Shown here: positions 54,212-61,931 of the stretch, one piece after another
Position numbering within the stretch: position 1 is the first letter of the stretch
Layout: every line of letters begins with the position of its first letter
Origin: Gemmatimonadota bacterium
GTDB taxonomy: Bacteria > Gemmatimonadota > Gemmatimonadetes > Palauibacterales > KS3-K002
Direction: 5' to 3'
Length of the DNA stretch: 64,000 nucleotides
Assembly: GCA_020344015.1 (NCBI GenBank)
Contig: CP070812.1
Location: 2,909,609 to 2,973,608, forward strand
The notes under the pieces: generated by a model
Seen by the model: only the letters and a program-made list of their open reading frames with translations
What the model was told of the DNA's origin: nothing
Database searches by the model: none
Translations under genes and position numbers: made by a program

Positions 54212-54609
54212 GCTGACCCCATCGTCTGGCGCTGCAGCTCGGCTTCCGTCCCGTTACCCGGTTCCTTCTCCACACCGGCGACGGCGATCACCCGCTCCAC
54301 CGTCTCCCGCAGCTCGGCTCCCGTCTCGAACGCCGCCGGGAAGTCACCCTTTGTCCGCTCGGTGTTGAGCCTGCGAACAAGCCGGATGAACTCGTCCACT
54401 TCTTCTCGCAGCGGCATGTAGATGCGCCGATTGGGTAGCATGTGGCTGACCAGACGCCAAATGCCCACGTAGATCATCAGCACGCCCAGAACAACTGCCG
54501 CGACGTGGATCGGTGAATAGGCGAGGAGAAGAAGCTGTGACAGGACGAGCAGCACGCCGGTAAGCGCTACCCCTTTGTCAAACGTTGCTCGCGTGACTTT
54601 GTACTTCAT
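54208..54609 (-). CDS. Small two-helix membrane protein, third paralog
   Basis: 133 aa from the ATG at 54609, with GAGG eight bases upstream; the frame also has a GTG two codons earlier. Core SPIHVAAVVLGVLMIYVGIWRL and LREEVDEFIRLVRRLNTERT match the proteins at 7006 and 50885; the C-terminal 25 residues are a polar extension unique to this copy. Located between a type IV prepilin gene and a membrane protein gene. Function unknown. Confidence 0.7.
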   Translation of the reverse strand: MKYKVTRATFDKGVALTGVLLVLSQLLLLAYSPIHVAAVVLGVLMIYVGIWRLVSHMLPNRRIYMPLREEVDEFIRLVRRLNTERTKGDFPAAFETGAELRETVERVIAVAGVEKEPGNGTEAELQRQTMGSA

Positions 54610-54642
54610 AATCACTACCTCGTCGAGAGACCTCGGTCGCGT

Positions 54643-55086
54643 CTACTTCGTTCTGCCTTTGCCCAATCTTGGCTCGCACTCCATGGCGCCCTCTTCGATC
54701 GCCGGCTCGTAGATCTCGATCAAACCCTTAATCCTGCCGACGTACATCGCGCAGCGGAAGTCGGTCCGCTTCTTGTGAATGGTGCGGGCGCTCCAGCCCT
54801 TCTGGTGACCGACCATCTGGACCAGGACGTGCTCGCTGACGTTGAAGTCGAGCTGGGTCAGGTTCGGCGCGTAGCGTGGCCCGCCCGGCTCGTCCATGCT
54901 GTCATGGAAATAGGCCTCCTGGGCTGTCGCCACGTTGCGCAGGTCGGACGCGATGACGGCCACGTAGGCCCGCCTCCTCCCGTCGGCGACCTTGAGGCTG
55001 ATCGCCGCCAGGATCCCCAAGATGATGATGGAAACCAGCAGTTCGAATATCGTAAAGCCACACTTAGACTTGGCCCGTTTTGCCAT
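54643..55086 (-). CDS. Type IV prepilin-like protein
   Basis: 147 aa. A basic leader (MAKRAKSKCG) is cut after Gly10, then FTIFELLVSIIILGILAAIS gives the N-methylated Phe1 and the conserved Glu5 (Glu15 in the precursor) of class III signal peptides. The remaining ~110 residues are a globular domain with two cysteines (FRCAMYVG, MECEP), probably a C-terminal disulfide. No pilus assembly genes are nearby, so it may be a minor or orphan pilin. Confidence 0.83.
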   Translation of the reverse strand: MAKRAKSKCGFTIFELLVSIIILGILAAISLKVADGRRRAYVAVIASDLRNVATAQEAYFHDSMDEPGGPRYAPNLTQLDFNVSEHVLVQMVGHQKGWSARTIHKKRTDFRCAMYVGRIKGLIEIYEPAIEEGAMECEPRLGKGRTK

Positions 55087-55216
55087 AGCAGACTTTCCAG
55101 CGGAGCCGGTGTGGGGGAGGGAGCGAGGGCGGGTAACGCAGGCTACGTTTCCGCAGTAGTATACGCAATTTAGAGGTTGTTGTTCCAGGGTGATTTATCA
55201 TACGAAAAGGATCTCC
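55087..55216. promoter_or_regulatory. Divergent region between prepilin and metallo-beta-lactamase genes
   Basis: 130 bases. A plus-strand TAGTAT near 55159-55164 resembles a -10 box for the gene at 55217. No confident -35. Confidence 0.35.
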
Positions 55217-56620
55217 ATGAGAATCCAGTTCTGGGGAGCCGCAGGGACCGTCACCGGCTCGATGCATCTGCTGGAGGTTAACGGCCGCAGGATCCTGCTG
55301 GACTGCGGGTTGTATCAGGGACGGCGAAAGGAGGCGTTCGAGCGCAACCGCGACCTGCCGTACGCTGCCTCGTCGATCGACGCCGTCGTACTCTCCCACG
55401 CCCACATCGACCATAGCGGCAACCTGCCGTCGCTGGTGCGGGCCGGCTTCCGCGGCTGCATCTACTCCACCTCGGCCACCCGTGACCTCTGCGCCTACAT
55501 GCTGATCGATTCGGCGCACATTCAGGAGAACGACGTCAAGTACGTGAACAAGCGGCGACGGAAGCAGGGTAAGAAACTGTTCGAGCCGCTCTATACAAAG
55601 GAGGACGCGCTCGAGACTTTGAAGTCGTTCCACGCCATCGATTACGACCACTCGTTCGAGCCGCTACCTGGAGTGACGGTCCGGTTCCGCGACGCCGGGC
55701 ACATCCTCGGGTCGGCGATCGTGATGGTGGATGCGAACGAGAAGGGCAAGAAGTCGCGACTGGTATTCAGCGGCGACATTGGGCGCAAGGGACTTCCCAT
55801 CCTGCGCGATCCTCGTGCCTTCGAGGGGGCCGACTACGTGATCATGGAGAGCACGTACGGCGACCGGCTGCACGAGAGCAGCGGTGATGCCAAGGAGCTG
55901 CTGCGCCGTACGGTCAGCGAGGTAATCGAGGCCGGCGGAGTGCTGCTCATCCCGGCTTTCGCCGTCGGCCGTACTCAGGAGATCGTCTATCGGCTGAACC
56001 AGCTCTGGGAGGCGCGTGAGCTACCGCCCATCGATGTTTTCGTCGACAGCCCGCTCGCCGTGAACGCGACGGACGTCTTTCGGGTCCACCCCGAGTGCTA
56101 CGACGAAGAGTACCTGGAGATGATGGTCACCGATAGCGACCAGGACCCGCTGTGCTTCGACGGGCTCAAGTACGTGAGGAGCGCCGACGGCTCGCGGGCG
56201 TTGAACAGCCGGGATGAACCGGCCGTCATCATATCGGCGTCGGGCATGTGTGAGGGCGGCCGAATCCTCCACCACCTGAAGCACCACGCGACCCGGGCGG
56301 AGTCGATCGTGTTATTCGTGAGCTTCCAGGCCGAGCATACGCTGGGCCGCAAGATCATGAACGGTAAGAGCCCCGTCCGCATTTACGGCGAGGAGTACGA
56401 GATGACGGCGCAGATCCGAAGGGCTGAGGGTTACAGTGCCCACGCCGATCGCGCCGGACTATTACGTTGGGCATCCCGCGTTCAGGAGAAGGGGGACGTG
56501 AAGCACATCTTCCTCGTGCACGGCGAGCCGGAGGGCATCTCGGCGCTCGCCGCCGGGCTCGAGGACGACGGAGCCGCCGACGTGCAGATACCCGAGCGCG
56601 GACAGAGGTTCGATCTTTAG
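55217..56620 (+). CDS. Metallo-beta-lactamase/beta-CASP RNase-like protein
   Basis: 467 aa from the ATG at 55217. N-terminal MBL fold: GAAGTVTGSMHLLE, metal motif HAHIDH (61-66), DAGHILGSA and SGDIGRKG. The central beta-CASP domain (FAVGRTQEIVYRLNQ, DSPLAVNATDVF, SASGMCEGGRILHHL) and the C-terminal MBL return (GYSAHAD, VHGEPEG) make it an RNase J/CPSF-73-like or Int9-like nuclease, normally acting on RNA ends. The gene stands 94 bases before cydA, which has its own promoter. Confidence 0.88.
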   Translation: MRIQFWGAAGTVTGSMHLLEVNGRRILLDCGLYQGRRKEAFERNRDLPYAASSIDAVVLSHAHIDHSGNLPSLVRAGFRGCIYSTSATRDLCAYMLIDSAHIQENDVKYVNKRRRKQGKKLFEPLYTKEDALETLKSFHAIDYDHSFEPLPGVTVRFRDAGHILGSAIVMVDANEKGKKSRLVFSGDIGRKGLPILRDPRAFEGADYVIMESTYGDRLHESSGDAKELLRRTVSEVIEAGGVLLIPAFAVGRTQEIVYRLNQLWEARELPPIDVFVDSPLAVNATDVFRVHPECYDEEYLEMMVTDSDQDPLCFDGLKYVRSADGSRALNSRDEPAVIISASGMCEGGRILHHLKHHATRAESIVLFVSFQAEHTLGRKIMNGKSPVRIYGEEYEMTAQIRRAEGYSAHADRAGLLRWASRVQEKGDVKHIFLVHGEPEGISALAAGLEDDGAADVQIPERGQRFDL

Positions 56621-56623
56621 CGG

Positions 56624-56652
56624 TTGACCGGGCGGGCGCAGGCTGCCATCCT
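56624..56652 (+). promoter_or_regulatory. cydAB promoter
   Basis: TTGACC (56624-56629), 17-base spacer, CATCCT (56647-56652). Placed just after the MBL gene stop and ~60 bases before the cydA ATG. The bases ATCCTGTGTC (56648-56657) recur upstream of the sulfatase gene (30700-30709). Confidence 0.5.
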
Positions 56653-56713
56653 GTGTCCCGATACAACCCGACAATACATCCCTCGTGCGGTGCCCCGAAC
56701 ACGGAGTGTGTCG

Positions 56714-58048
56714 ATGGATCCGGTTCTACTGTCGCGGATCCAGTTCGCCATCACCGCGGGCTTCCACTTCATCTTTCCGCCGATCAGCATCGGCCTGGCG
56801 TGGCTGCTGGTAGTAGTCGAGGGCCGGGCGTGGCGCAGCGGGGATCCGGACTGGGTCCGGATGGGGAAGTTGTTCGGCAAGCTGCTGGCCTTCACATTCG
56901 CGGTGGGCGTGGCGACCGGGATTCTGTTGGAGTTTCAGTTTGGCACGAACTGGGCGCGCTACTCGAAGTTCGTGGGCGACATCTTCGGTGCGCCACTGGC
57001 GGCCGAGGGTGTCTTCGCCTTCTTCCTCGAGTCGACGTTCCTGGGTCTCTACCTGTTCGGGCGCGATCGCGTACCGAAAGCTGTCCACTGGTTCTCGATT
57101 CTCATGGTCGCGGTGGGCGCGACGATCTCCGCCTTCTGGATCATCGTAGCGAACTCGTGGCAGCAAACGCCGGCGGGTTACGCTATTCGCAATGGGCGGG
57201 CGGAGCTCGAGACCTTCTGGGGGGCGGTCTTCAATCCGTCAACGTTGCCGCGCTACTTCCACACGATTACCGCCACGCTGGTCGTGGGCGCATTCATGAT
57301 GGCGGCGGTCGCAGCGTATCGACTGTTGAAGAACCGCGAGGATGAGATCGGGAAGCGGGGCTTGAAGCTGGCGCTGCCCTGGGGCCTGGTGTTCGCGATA
57401 CTTGTGGGCTTTCCGTTCGGCCACTGGCACGCCGTACAGGTCGCCGAGACGCAGCCGACCAAGTTCGCGGCGATGGAGGGGCTCTACACGAGCCAGGAGG
57501 GCGCGGCGCTGGTCCTCTTCGCTCTGGTTCACGTCGAACCACCCGAGCTGCGGGCGAAGCTCGAGGTTCCGGGGCTGTTGAGCTGGCTCGCCTTCGGAGA
57601 CCCGCACGCCCCGATCCGCGGGATCGACGAATTCCCCGCAGATGAAGTGCCGCCGCTATGGATGACCTTCGTCTCGTTCCACAATATGGTGATCCTGGGA
57701 GGTCTCTTCATCGCGGTTATGGCCTGGGGCGTTCTGCAGCTGTGGCGGCGGCGGCTGTTCGAGAGCCGACGCTTTCTGAAGCTGCTCGTCTGGGTCGTGC
57801 CGCTACCGATCATCGCCTGCCAATTCGGCTGGGTTGCGGCGGAGGTCGGTAGACAGCCCTGGATCGTGTACGGGCTGTTACGGACGAGCGATGCGCACTC
57901 GGAGACGGTGGCGGCGGGTGAGGTTCTGTTCTCGATCCTGCTTTTCGGAGTGATCTACTGCTTCCTCGGCGCGCTTTGGGTCTATCTGATGGTGAAGGAG
58001 GCGCGGCACGACCTCGAGCCGGCGATTGGGAAGGAGGTGACGGCGTAA
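56714..58048 (+). CDS. cydA: Cytochrome bd ubiquinol oxidase subunit I
   Basis: 444 aa from the ATG at 56714; earlier in-frame residues are not family-like. Membrane subunit binding heme b558, b595 and d. Features: MDPVLLSRIQFAITAGFHF with His18, the GTNWARYSKFVGDIFGAPLA region, FWIIVANSWQQTPAG, the quinol-binding FGHWHAVQVAETQPTKFAAM and the GRQPWIVYGLLRT motif. Length fits the short Q-loop form. High-affinity quinol oxidase for low oxygen. Its stop overlaps the cydB ATG by one base (TAATG). Confidence 0.95.
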   Translation: MDPVLLSRIQFAITAGFHFIFPPISIGLAWLLVVVEGRAWRSGDPDWVRMGKLFGKLLAFTFAVGVATGILLEFQFGTNWARYSKFVGDIFGAPLAAEGVFAFFLESTFLGLYLFGRDRVPKAVHWFSILMVAVGATISAFWIIVANSWQQTPAGYAIRNGRAELETFWGAVFNPSTLPRYFHTITATLVVGAFMMAAVAAYRLLKNREDEIGKRGLKLALPWGLVFAILVGFPFGHWHAVQVAETQPTKFAAMEGLYTSQEGAALVLFALVHVEPPELRAKLEVPGLLSWLAFGDPHAPIRGIDEFPADEVPPLWMTFVSFHNMVILGGLFIAVMAWGVLQLWRRRLFESRRFLKLLVWVVPLPIIACQFGWVAAEVGRQPWIVYGLLRTSDAHSETVAAGEVLFSILLFGVIYCFLGALWVYLMVKEARHDLEPAIGKEVTA

Positions 58049-59064
58049 TGGATCTACCTACGATCTGGTTCCTGTTGCTTGGCGTTTTGATCATCGGCTA
58101 CGCCGTCCTGGATGGTTTCGACCTCGGGGTGGGTGTGCTGTACCTGTTCGCGCGCGGTGAGGAAGAGCGGCGCATCTACCTGAACGCCATCGGCCCGGTT
58201 TGGGACGGCAACGAGGTCTGGCTGCTCACCGGTGGTGGCGCACTGTTCGCGGCATTTCCAGTCGTGTACGCGACGGTGTTCAGCGCCTTCTACCTGGCCA
58301 TGATGCTGGTGGTCGTGGCGCTGATCGCGCGGGCCGTCTCGTTCGAGTTCCGTGGCAAGCTCGAAGGCCCCGGCTGGAAGAAGCTCTGGGACTGGTGCTT
58401 CGGGCTTGGTAGCCTGCTGGCGGCGGTTCTCTACGGCGTGGCCGTGGGGAACGTCGTCGGCGGGATCCCCATCGATGCCGGCGGAACGTTCACCGGGTCG
58501 TTCCTCGGCTTGCTCAATCCCCTGGCGCTGCTCTGCGGGCTGATGAGCTTGGCGATGTTCACGATGCAGGGCGCCGCTTATATGTGCCTGAAGTCGGAGG
58601 GCGAGCTGCAGGAGCGAATGCGTGGCTGGACGATGCGTGGCTGGCTGGCCTTCGCCGCGCTCTACTCCGTCGTGACCGTCGTGGCGATTTTGACCGCGCC
58701 GCACGCCTTCGAAGGGGTTCTTGCCGATCCGCTCTTCTGGATCCTGCTCGGGCTCTTCGCGGCGGCGGCGGCGTCAGTCCCGTTGAACAGCAGGAGCGGG
58801 CGCGACGGTCGGACGTTTCTGGCCTCGTCGGTTACGATCGCGGCGCTCATCGGGCTCGCCGCGGTGGGCATGTTCCCAAGGGTCGTAGCGTCCACCATCG
58901 ATCTGGCGAACAGCCTGACGATCTACAACTCGGCATCCACACCGCGTACCCAGACGGCGATGCTGATCATCGCGCTCATCGGCATGCCGATCGTGCTCGC
59001 CTACACCGCGTACGTCTACAAGGTGTTCAAAGGGAAGGTCGTGTTCGACGAGGCGAGCTATTGA
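58048..59064 (+). CDS. cydB: Cytochrome bd ubiquinol oxidase subunit II
   Basis: 338 aa. Begins MDLPTIWFLLLGVLIIGYAV with DGFDLGVG, followed by GPVWDGNEVWLLTGGGALFA and EFRGKLEGPGWKKLWD, standard CydB sequence; nine or so helices. Forms the heterodimer with CydA. The open frame extends 24 codons upstream inside cydA, but ATG 58048 is supported by the overlap. No cydX or cydCD is seen downstream. Confidence 0.95.
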   Translation: MDLPTIWFLLLGVLIIGYAVLDGFDLGVGVLYLFARGEEERRIYLNAIGPVWDGNEVWLLTGGGALFAAFPVVYATVFSAFYLAMMLVVVALIARAVSFEFRGKLEGPGWKKLWDWCFGLGSLLAAVLYGVAVGNVVGGIPIDAGGTFTGSFLGLLNPLALLCGLMSLAMFTMQGAAYMCLKSEGELQERMRGWTMRGWLAFAALYSVVTVVAILTAPHAFEGVLADPLFWILLGLFAAAAASVPLNSRSGRDGRTFLASSVTIAALIGLAAVGMFPRVVASTIDLANSLTIYNSASTPRTQTAMLIIALIGMPIVLAYTAYVYKVFKGKVVFDEASY

Positions 59065-59068
59065 AGAC

Positions 59069-59174
59069 GGTGATCAGTAATCAGTGAGCAGTGATCAGTG
59101 CGGGCGGTGGCCGATCACGGTCGGAGGTGACCGGCCGCGCCTCCACTGATCACTGATCACCGGTTACTGATTAC
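59069..59174. repeat. Palindrome of GTGATCAGT-type words
   Basis: The left arm (59069-59100) is built from the words GTGATCAGT, GTAATCAGT and GAGCAGT, and the right arm (59144-59174) from their inverses. The right arm reaches into the stop codon of the gene at 59171. It lies between convergent genes and can form a long hairpin, so it could act as a terminator. It shares its design, not its sequence, with 42561-42720 and 60509-60585. Confidence 0.6.
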
Positions 59175-59587
59175 TTCGCGCGAAGCACCCTGGCCGCCCG
59201 ACTATAGTCCTTCGGCTTCACCCACAGGATCATCCCGTAGCGCTTCTTGCCCGCTGCCACGGCGTCGGCTGCTGTGATGTTGATCTTGCTGGCTGCCAGC
59301 TTGTCGATGTGGCGGTGAACCGCGCCCACCGTGTCGGACCCCTGGACCAGGAAGCCCTTCTTCGGCTTGCTCAGCCGCCAGCCCTTCTTCCTCGCCACCC
59401 TCCTCAGCTCCGACATGCTCTCCGGTATCATGTCGAGCTGAGCCTTGCCACCCTTGCCCGGGAAGCCGGTATAGGCGAGCAGGTTGACACCTTCCTCCCT
59501 CAGCTCGCCGAGCACCTTCGCCCCCTGTCCCGCGCGGTTCGGAACGGTGACATAAACGTAGTTGACCTTCTTCACCCGGTCCGCCAT
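59171..59587 (-). CDS. Tandem ACT domain protein
   Basis: 138 aa. Two ACT-like halves: residues ~8-60 (VNYVYVTVPNRAGQGAKVL, LLAYTGFPGKGGKAQLDM) and ~75-138 (GFLVQGSDTVGAVHRHIDKL, NITAADAVAAGKKRYGMIL). Such short proteins bind amino acids or regulate partner enzymes. Start ATG has AGGTTCTC context on the minus strand; the 5' end is followed upstream by the decayed cytochrome gene on the other strand. Ligand unknown. Confidence 0.75.
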   Translation of the reverse strand: MADRVKKVNYVYVTVPNRAGQGAKVLGELREEGVNLLAYTGFPGKGGKAQLDMIPESMSELRRVARKKGWRLSKPKKGFLVQGSDTVGAVHRHIDKLAASKINITAADAVAAGKKRYGMILWVKPKDYSRAARVLRAK

Positions 59588-59722
59588 GAGAACCTCCTTG
59601 ACGCGGCAACGTCTTGCACGTTCGTGCAGCGATCGCCTTCCAGTTGAGCTTTCCTACAAGATGGCGCGCAAACGCCTGGGACGCGAGAGCTTGCGAACGC
59701 GGGCCGCGGTCGGCGCGTCGGG
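59588..59722. other. Gap before the decayed cytochrome gene
   Basis: 135 bases. The cytochrome frame stays open back to ~59648 but shows no heme motif or signal peptide, so the 5' half of that gene appears to be missing. Confidence 0.4.
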
Positions 59723-60499
59723 GTGACCCGTGCTTGCCAGCCGCAGGCCTGCCAGACGTGTCATATGGGGTTCGACCATCCCCAGTGGGAGATGTACTCG
59801 TCGTCTAAGCACGGCGTGCGCTTTTTGGTGAAGCAGAACGGCACACTCCCCGAGAACGTCGCGGCACCGACCTGCCAGACCTGCCACATGCAGGGTGGTG
59901 CTCACGAGGTCCGGACCGCCTGGGGCTTCCTTGCCGTGCGGCTGCCCATGCCGGAGGACGAGGTCTGGGCTGCGGATCGCGCCACCATTCTGCAGGCGCT
60001 CGGTGTGCTCGATCCCGAGGGTAACCCGACCGGCCGGCTGGAAGTGGTTCAGGCGGCCGACGTAGCTCGGCTGAGCCAAGAGCATTGGGAGGCGTAGCGC
60101 TAGAAGATGATTTCTATCTGTGGCGGCTGTCACTCGGAGAGCTTCGCCCGCGCCGAGCTGGAGAAGGGCGACGAGATGATCAGGGAGGCCGATCACCTGC
60201 TGGCCGAGGCGATTCGCATGGTGGTCGCCCTCCACGAGGATGGGATCCTCGAACAGCCCGACTACTACTCCTTCCCGTACCCCGACCTGCTCACCTTCCA
60301 CGATGCGCCGACCGCCATCGAGCAGAAGCTCTTCGTGATGCACCTTGAGCATCGCATGCGGGCGTTCCAGGGCGTCTTCCACGCAAACCCGGACTACGCC
60401 CTCTGATACGGCTATAGCGAGATGGTCAGGGACCTGCAGGAGATCGAGGAGATGGCTGAAGAGTTGCGCAGGCACCAGGAGCACCACGGGGAGATGTAG
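59723..60499 (+). pseudogene. 5'-truncated multiheme cytochrome c (HAO-like) with three in-frame stops
   Basis: One reading frame runs 59723-60499 and is interrupted by TAG (60095-60097), TAG (60101-60103) and TGA (60404-60406); no frame shift occurs. It encodes three CxxCH heme motifs (ACQTCHM, TCQTCHM, CGGCHS) and the HAO-family text HPQWEMYSSSKHG, TLPENVAAPTCQTCHM, HEVRTAWGFLAVRLP, PDLLTFHDAPTAIEQ and, after the third stop, YGYSEMVRDLQEIEE. The third stop stands where a Trp is expected. The N-terminal half with most hemes is missing. The stops fit C-to-T or G-to-A transitions. Multiheme family is probable, exact member uncertain. Confidence 0.7.
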
Positions 60500-60508
60500 G
60501 CGGTAGTC

Positions 60509-60585
60509 GGTGGCTGGTAGCCAGTGGCCGGTGACTTCGAGCGCTCCTAACTCGGACTTCGACCGGCCACCGGCTACCGGCCACC
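60509..60585. repeat. Hairpin of GGTGGCCGGTAGCC-type words
   Basis: Left arm 60509-60532 and right arm 60562-60585 are inverted copies at 22 of 24 positions, each made of near-tandem words (GGTGGC, GGTAGC, GTGGCC). The 29-base loop holds GACTTCGAGC. It lies between the cytochrome remnant and the lipoprotein gene. Confidence 0.6.
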
Positions 60586-60755
60586 GTCCGTGCTTGCGCC
60601 CACCGAGCCAGGCGCTATTTTCGAATAATCAGAATTGTTATCGATTGATCTCCGAACGGGGTTTCTACTCCCCGGTCCCCCTGCCAGGCGGCGATTCCCG
60701 GTAGGTCCAGCCCCAACCAGGCCCGTGCGGAGCGGGCCCAGCCACCGGAGGTTGT
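60586..60755. other. Upstream region of the lipoprotein gene
   Basis: 170 bases with a short AT-rich segment (about 60616-60650, TTTTCGAATAATCAG...) that probably contains the promoter. No clear -35/-10 pair chosen. Confidence 0.3.
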
Positions 60756-61775
60756 ATGCAACCGTCAAGGCTCGGCTTCCTCGTGCCCGTCATCGCGCTT
60801 CTGCTCTCGGTGTCAGTCCTCGGCGCCTGTAACGACAGCACGGCGTCTGCCGGTAGTCTGGACGCCGAGGCGGCTCAGTCGATAGTCGAAGGCATCGTTG
60901 GGCAACTGGAAGACAACAAAGCGGTGGGTCCCGTGCAGGGGGTGGGTGATCTGATCTCGCAGATCGCCGGACTGCAGGACCCGCTGGTTAGCGATCAGTC
61001 CTCCCTGGCGCTTATCCCTGGTGCGCTGTTGGGGGCGACCTGCGCGTGGGATCCTGTAGCAGTCAACTATTTCGACGACACGGCCCGGAGAGGCGAAGGG
61101 CCAGCGGACGCGGTCCGCTTTCTGCTCTACACGCCCGATGCGGTGACCATGCTTCCGAGGGTGCCGCTGGATGAGATCGGCAGCTTCGATGTCTGGGATT
61201 TCTCCTCGGGCAGCCAGTTGGATGTTCACCACGCGGGGGCGATAGGTGGAGCCACTGTCCTGACCTTTGACGTGACCGGCACGTTGAACGCGAGCGACTA
61301 TAGTCTGACGACGGCTGGGACGCTGACGACGGGTGGGGTGACGGGAAACGTTACCTACCTGTCCGAACTTACGACGACGGGTGGGACGAACCTGGAGCTG
61401 TCGATGACGGCCGGGCAGTACCAGGTGAGCTACGCTATCTCTCGCAGCGGCGAGTTCTTCACCGGGCCCGGCTCAGACCGCGTGACGCTCAGCGACACGC
61501 AGGCCGGGGTGACGATCGAGTATATCATCGATTGGGATGCGTCTGAGATGGTTGTGCCCGGCGCCGTCATCAAGATCAACAACGTCAAGGTGGCCGACGT
61601 CACTGGCTCGGGCGGGTTCATAGAGATCGCGTTGGTCGAGGGCACCGGCCTCCCGAGTTTCGCCGACGTGGCGTTGCTGGAAGCGTACTTCTCGATATTC
61701 GACCTCAATGGTGCGCTATTCGGCGTCCTCAATTTCGGGGTCGAGAACGCTGGGCGGACGTTGCCGGTCTTCTGA
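60756..61775 (+). CDS. Lipoprotein of unknown function, beta-rich
   Basis: 339 aa; ATG preceded by GGAGGTTGT. Lipobox LGAC predicts lipidation (CNDSTASAG). Residues ~40-120 are mixed and then a run of alternating strands (LTFDVTGTLNASDYSLTTAG, GGTNLELSMTAGQYQVSYAI, AVIKINNVKVADVTGSG) suggests a beta-barrel-like or beta-solenoid extracytoplasmic domain. I recognise no family. Monocistronic, followed by a strong terminator. Confidence 0.7.
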   Translation: MQPSRLGFLVPVIALLLSVSVLGACNDSTASAGSLDAEAAQSIVEGIVGQLEDNKAVGPVQGVGDLISQIAGLQDPLVSDQSSLALIPGALLGATCAWDPVAVNYFDDTARRGEGPADAVRFLLYTPDAVTMLPRVPLDEIGSFDVWDFSSGSQLDVHHAGAIGGATVLTFDVTGTLNASDYSLTTAGTLTTGGVTGNVTYLSELTTTGGTNLELSMTAGQYQVSYAISRSGEFFTGPGSDRVTLSDTQAGVTIEYIIDWDASEMVVPGAVIKINNVKVADVTGSGGFIEIALVEGTGLPSFADVALLEAYFSIFDLNGALFGVLNFGVENAGRTLPVF

Positions 61776-61800
61776 GCAGGCAGAGCGGCGAGAGAACGCG

Positions 61801-61830
61801 GGGCGGCCTACCGGGGCCGCCCTTTTTCTT
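61801..61830 (+). terminator. Intrinsic terminator after the lipoprotein gene
   Basis: GGGCGGCC (61801-61808) pairs with GGCCGCCC (61815-61822) and is followed by TTTTTCTT. 26 bases after the stop, before acnA. Confidence 0.85.
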
Positions 61831-61858
61831 GCCGTCGCAAGGCCGGTGCGCCCGGGCA

Positions 61859-61887
61859 TTGACGAACCTTCAAGCGGGCACGACAGT
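61859..61887 (+). promoter_or_regulatory. Candidate acnA promoter
   Basis: TTGACG (61859-61864) is a good -35; with a 17-base spacer the -10 is GACAGT (61882-61887), which is weak. Start codon is ~45 bases further on. Confidence 0.3.
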
Positions 61888-61931
61888 TAGCGGTGTGGCA
61901 CCCCGAAACAGTTCGATCCAAGGGAGCGATC

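Noticed and set aside
60095..60406. Stop codon recoding in the cytochrome gene
   Set aside because: TAG and TGA both end ordinary genes in this window, and the gene also lacks its 5' half; decay is simpler.
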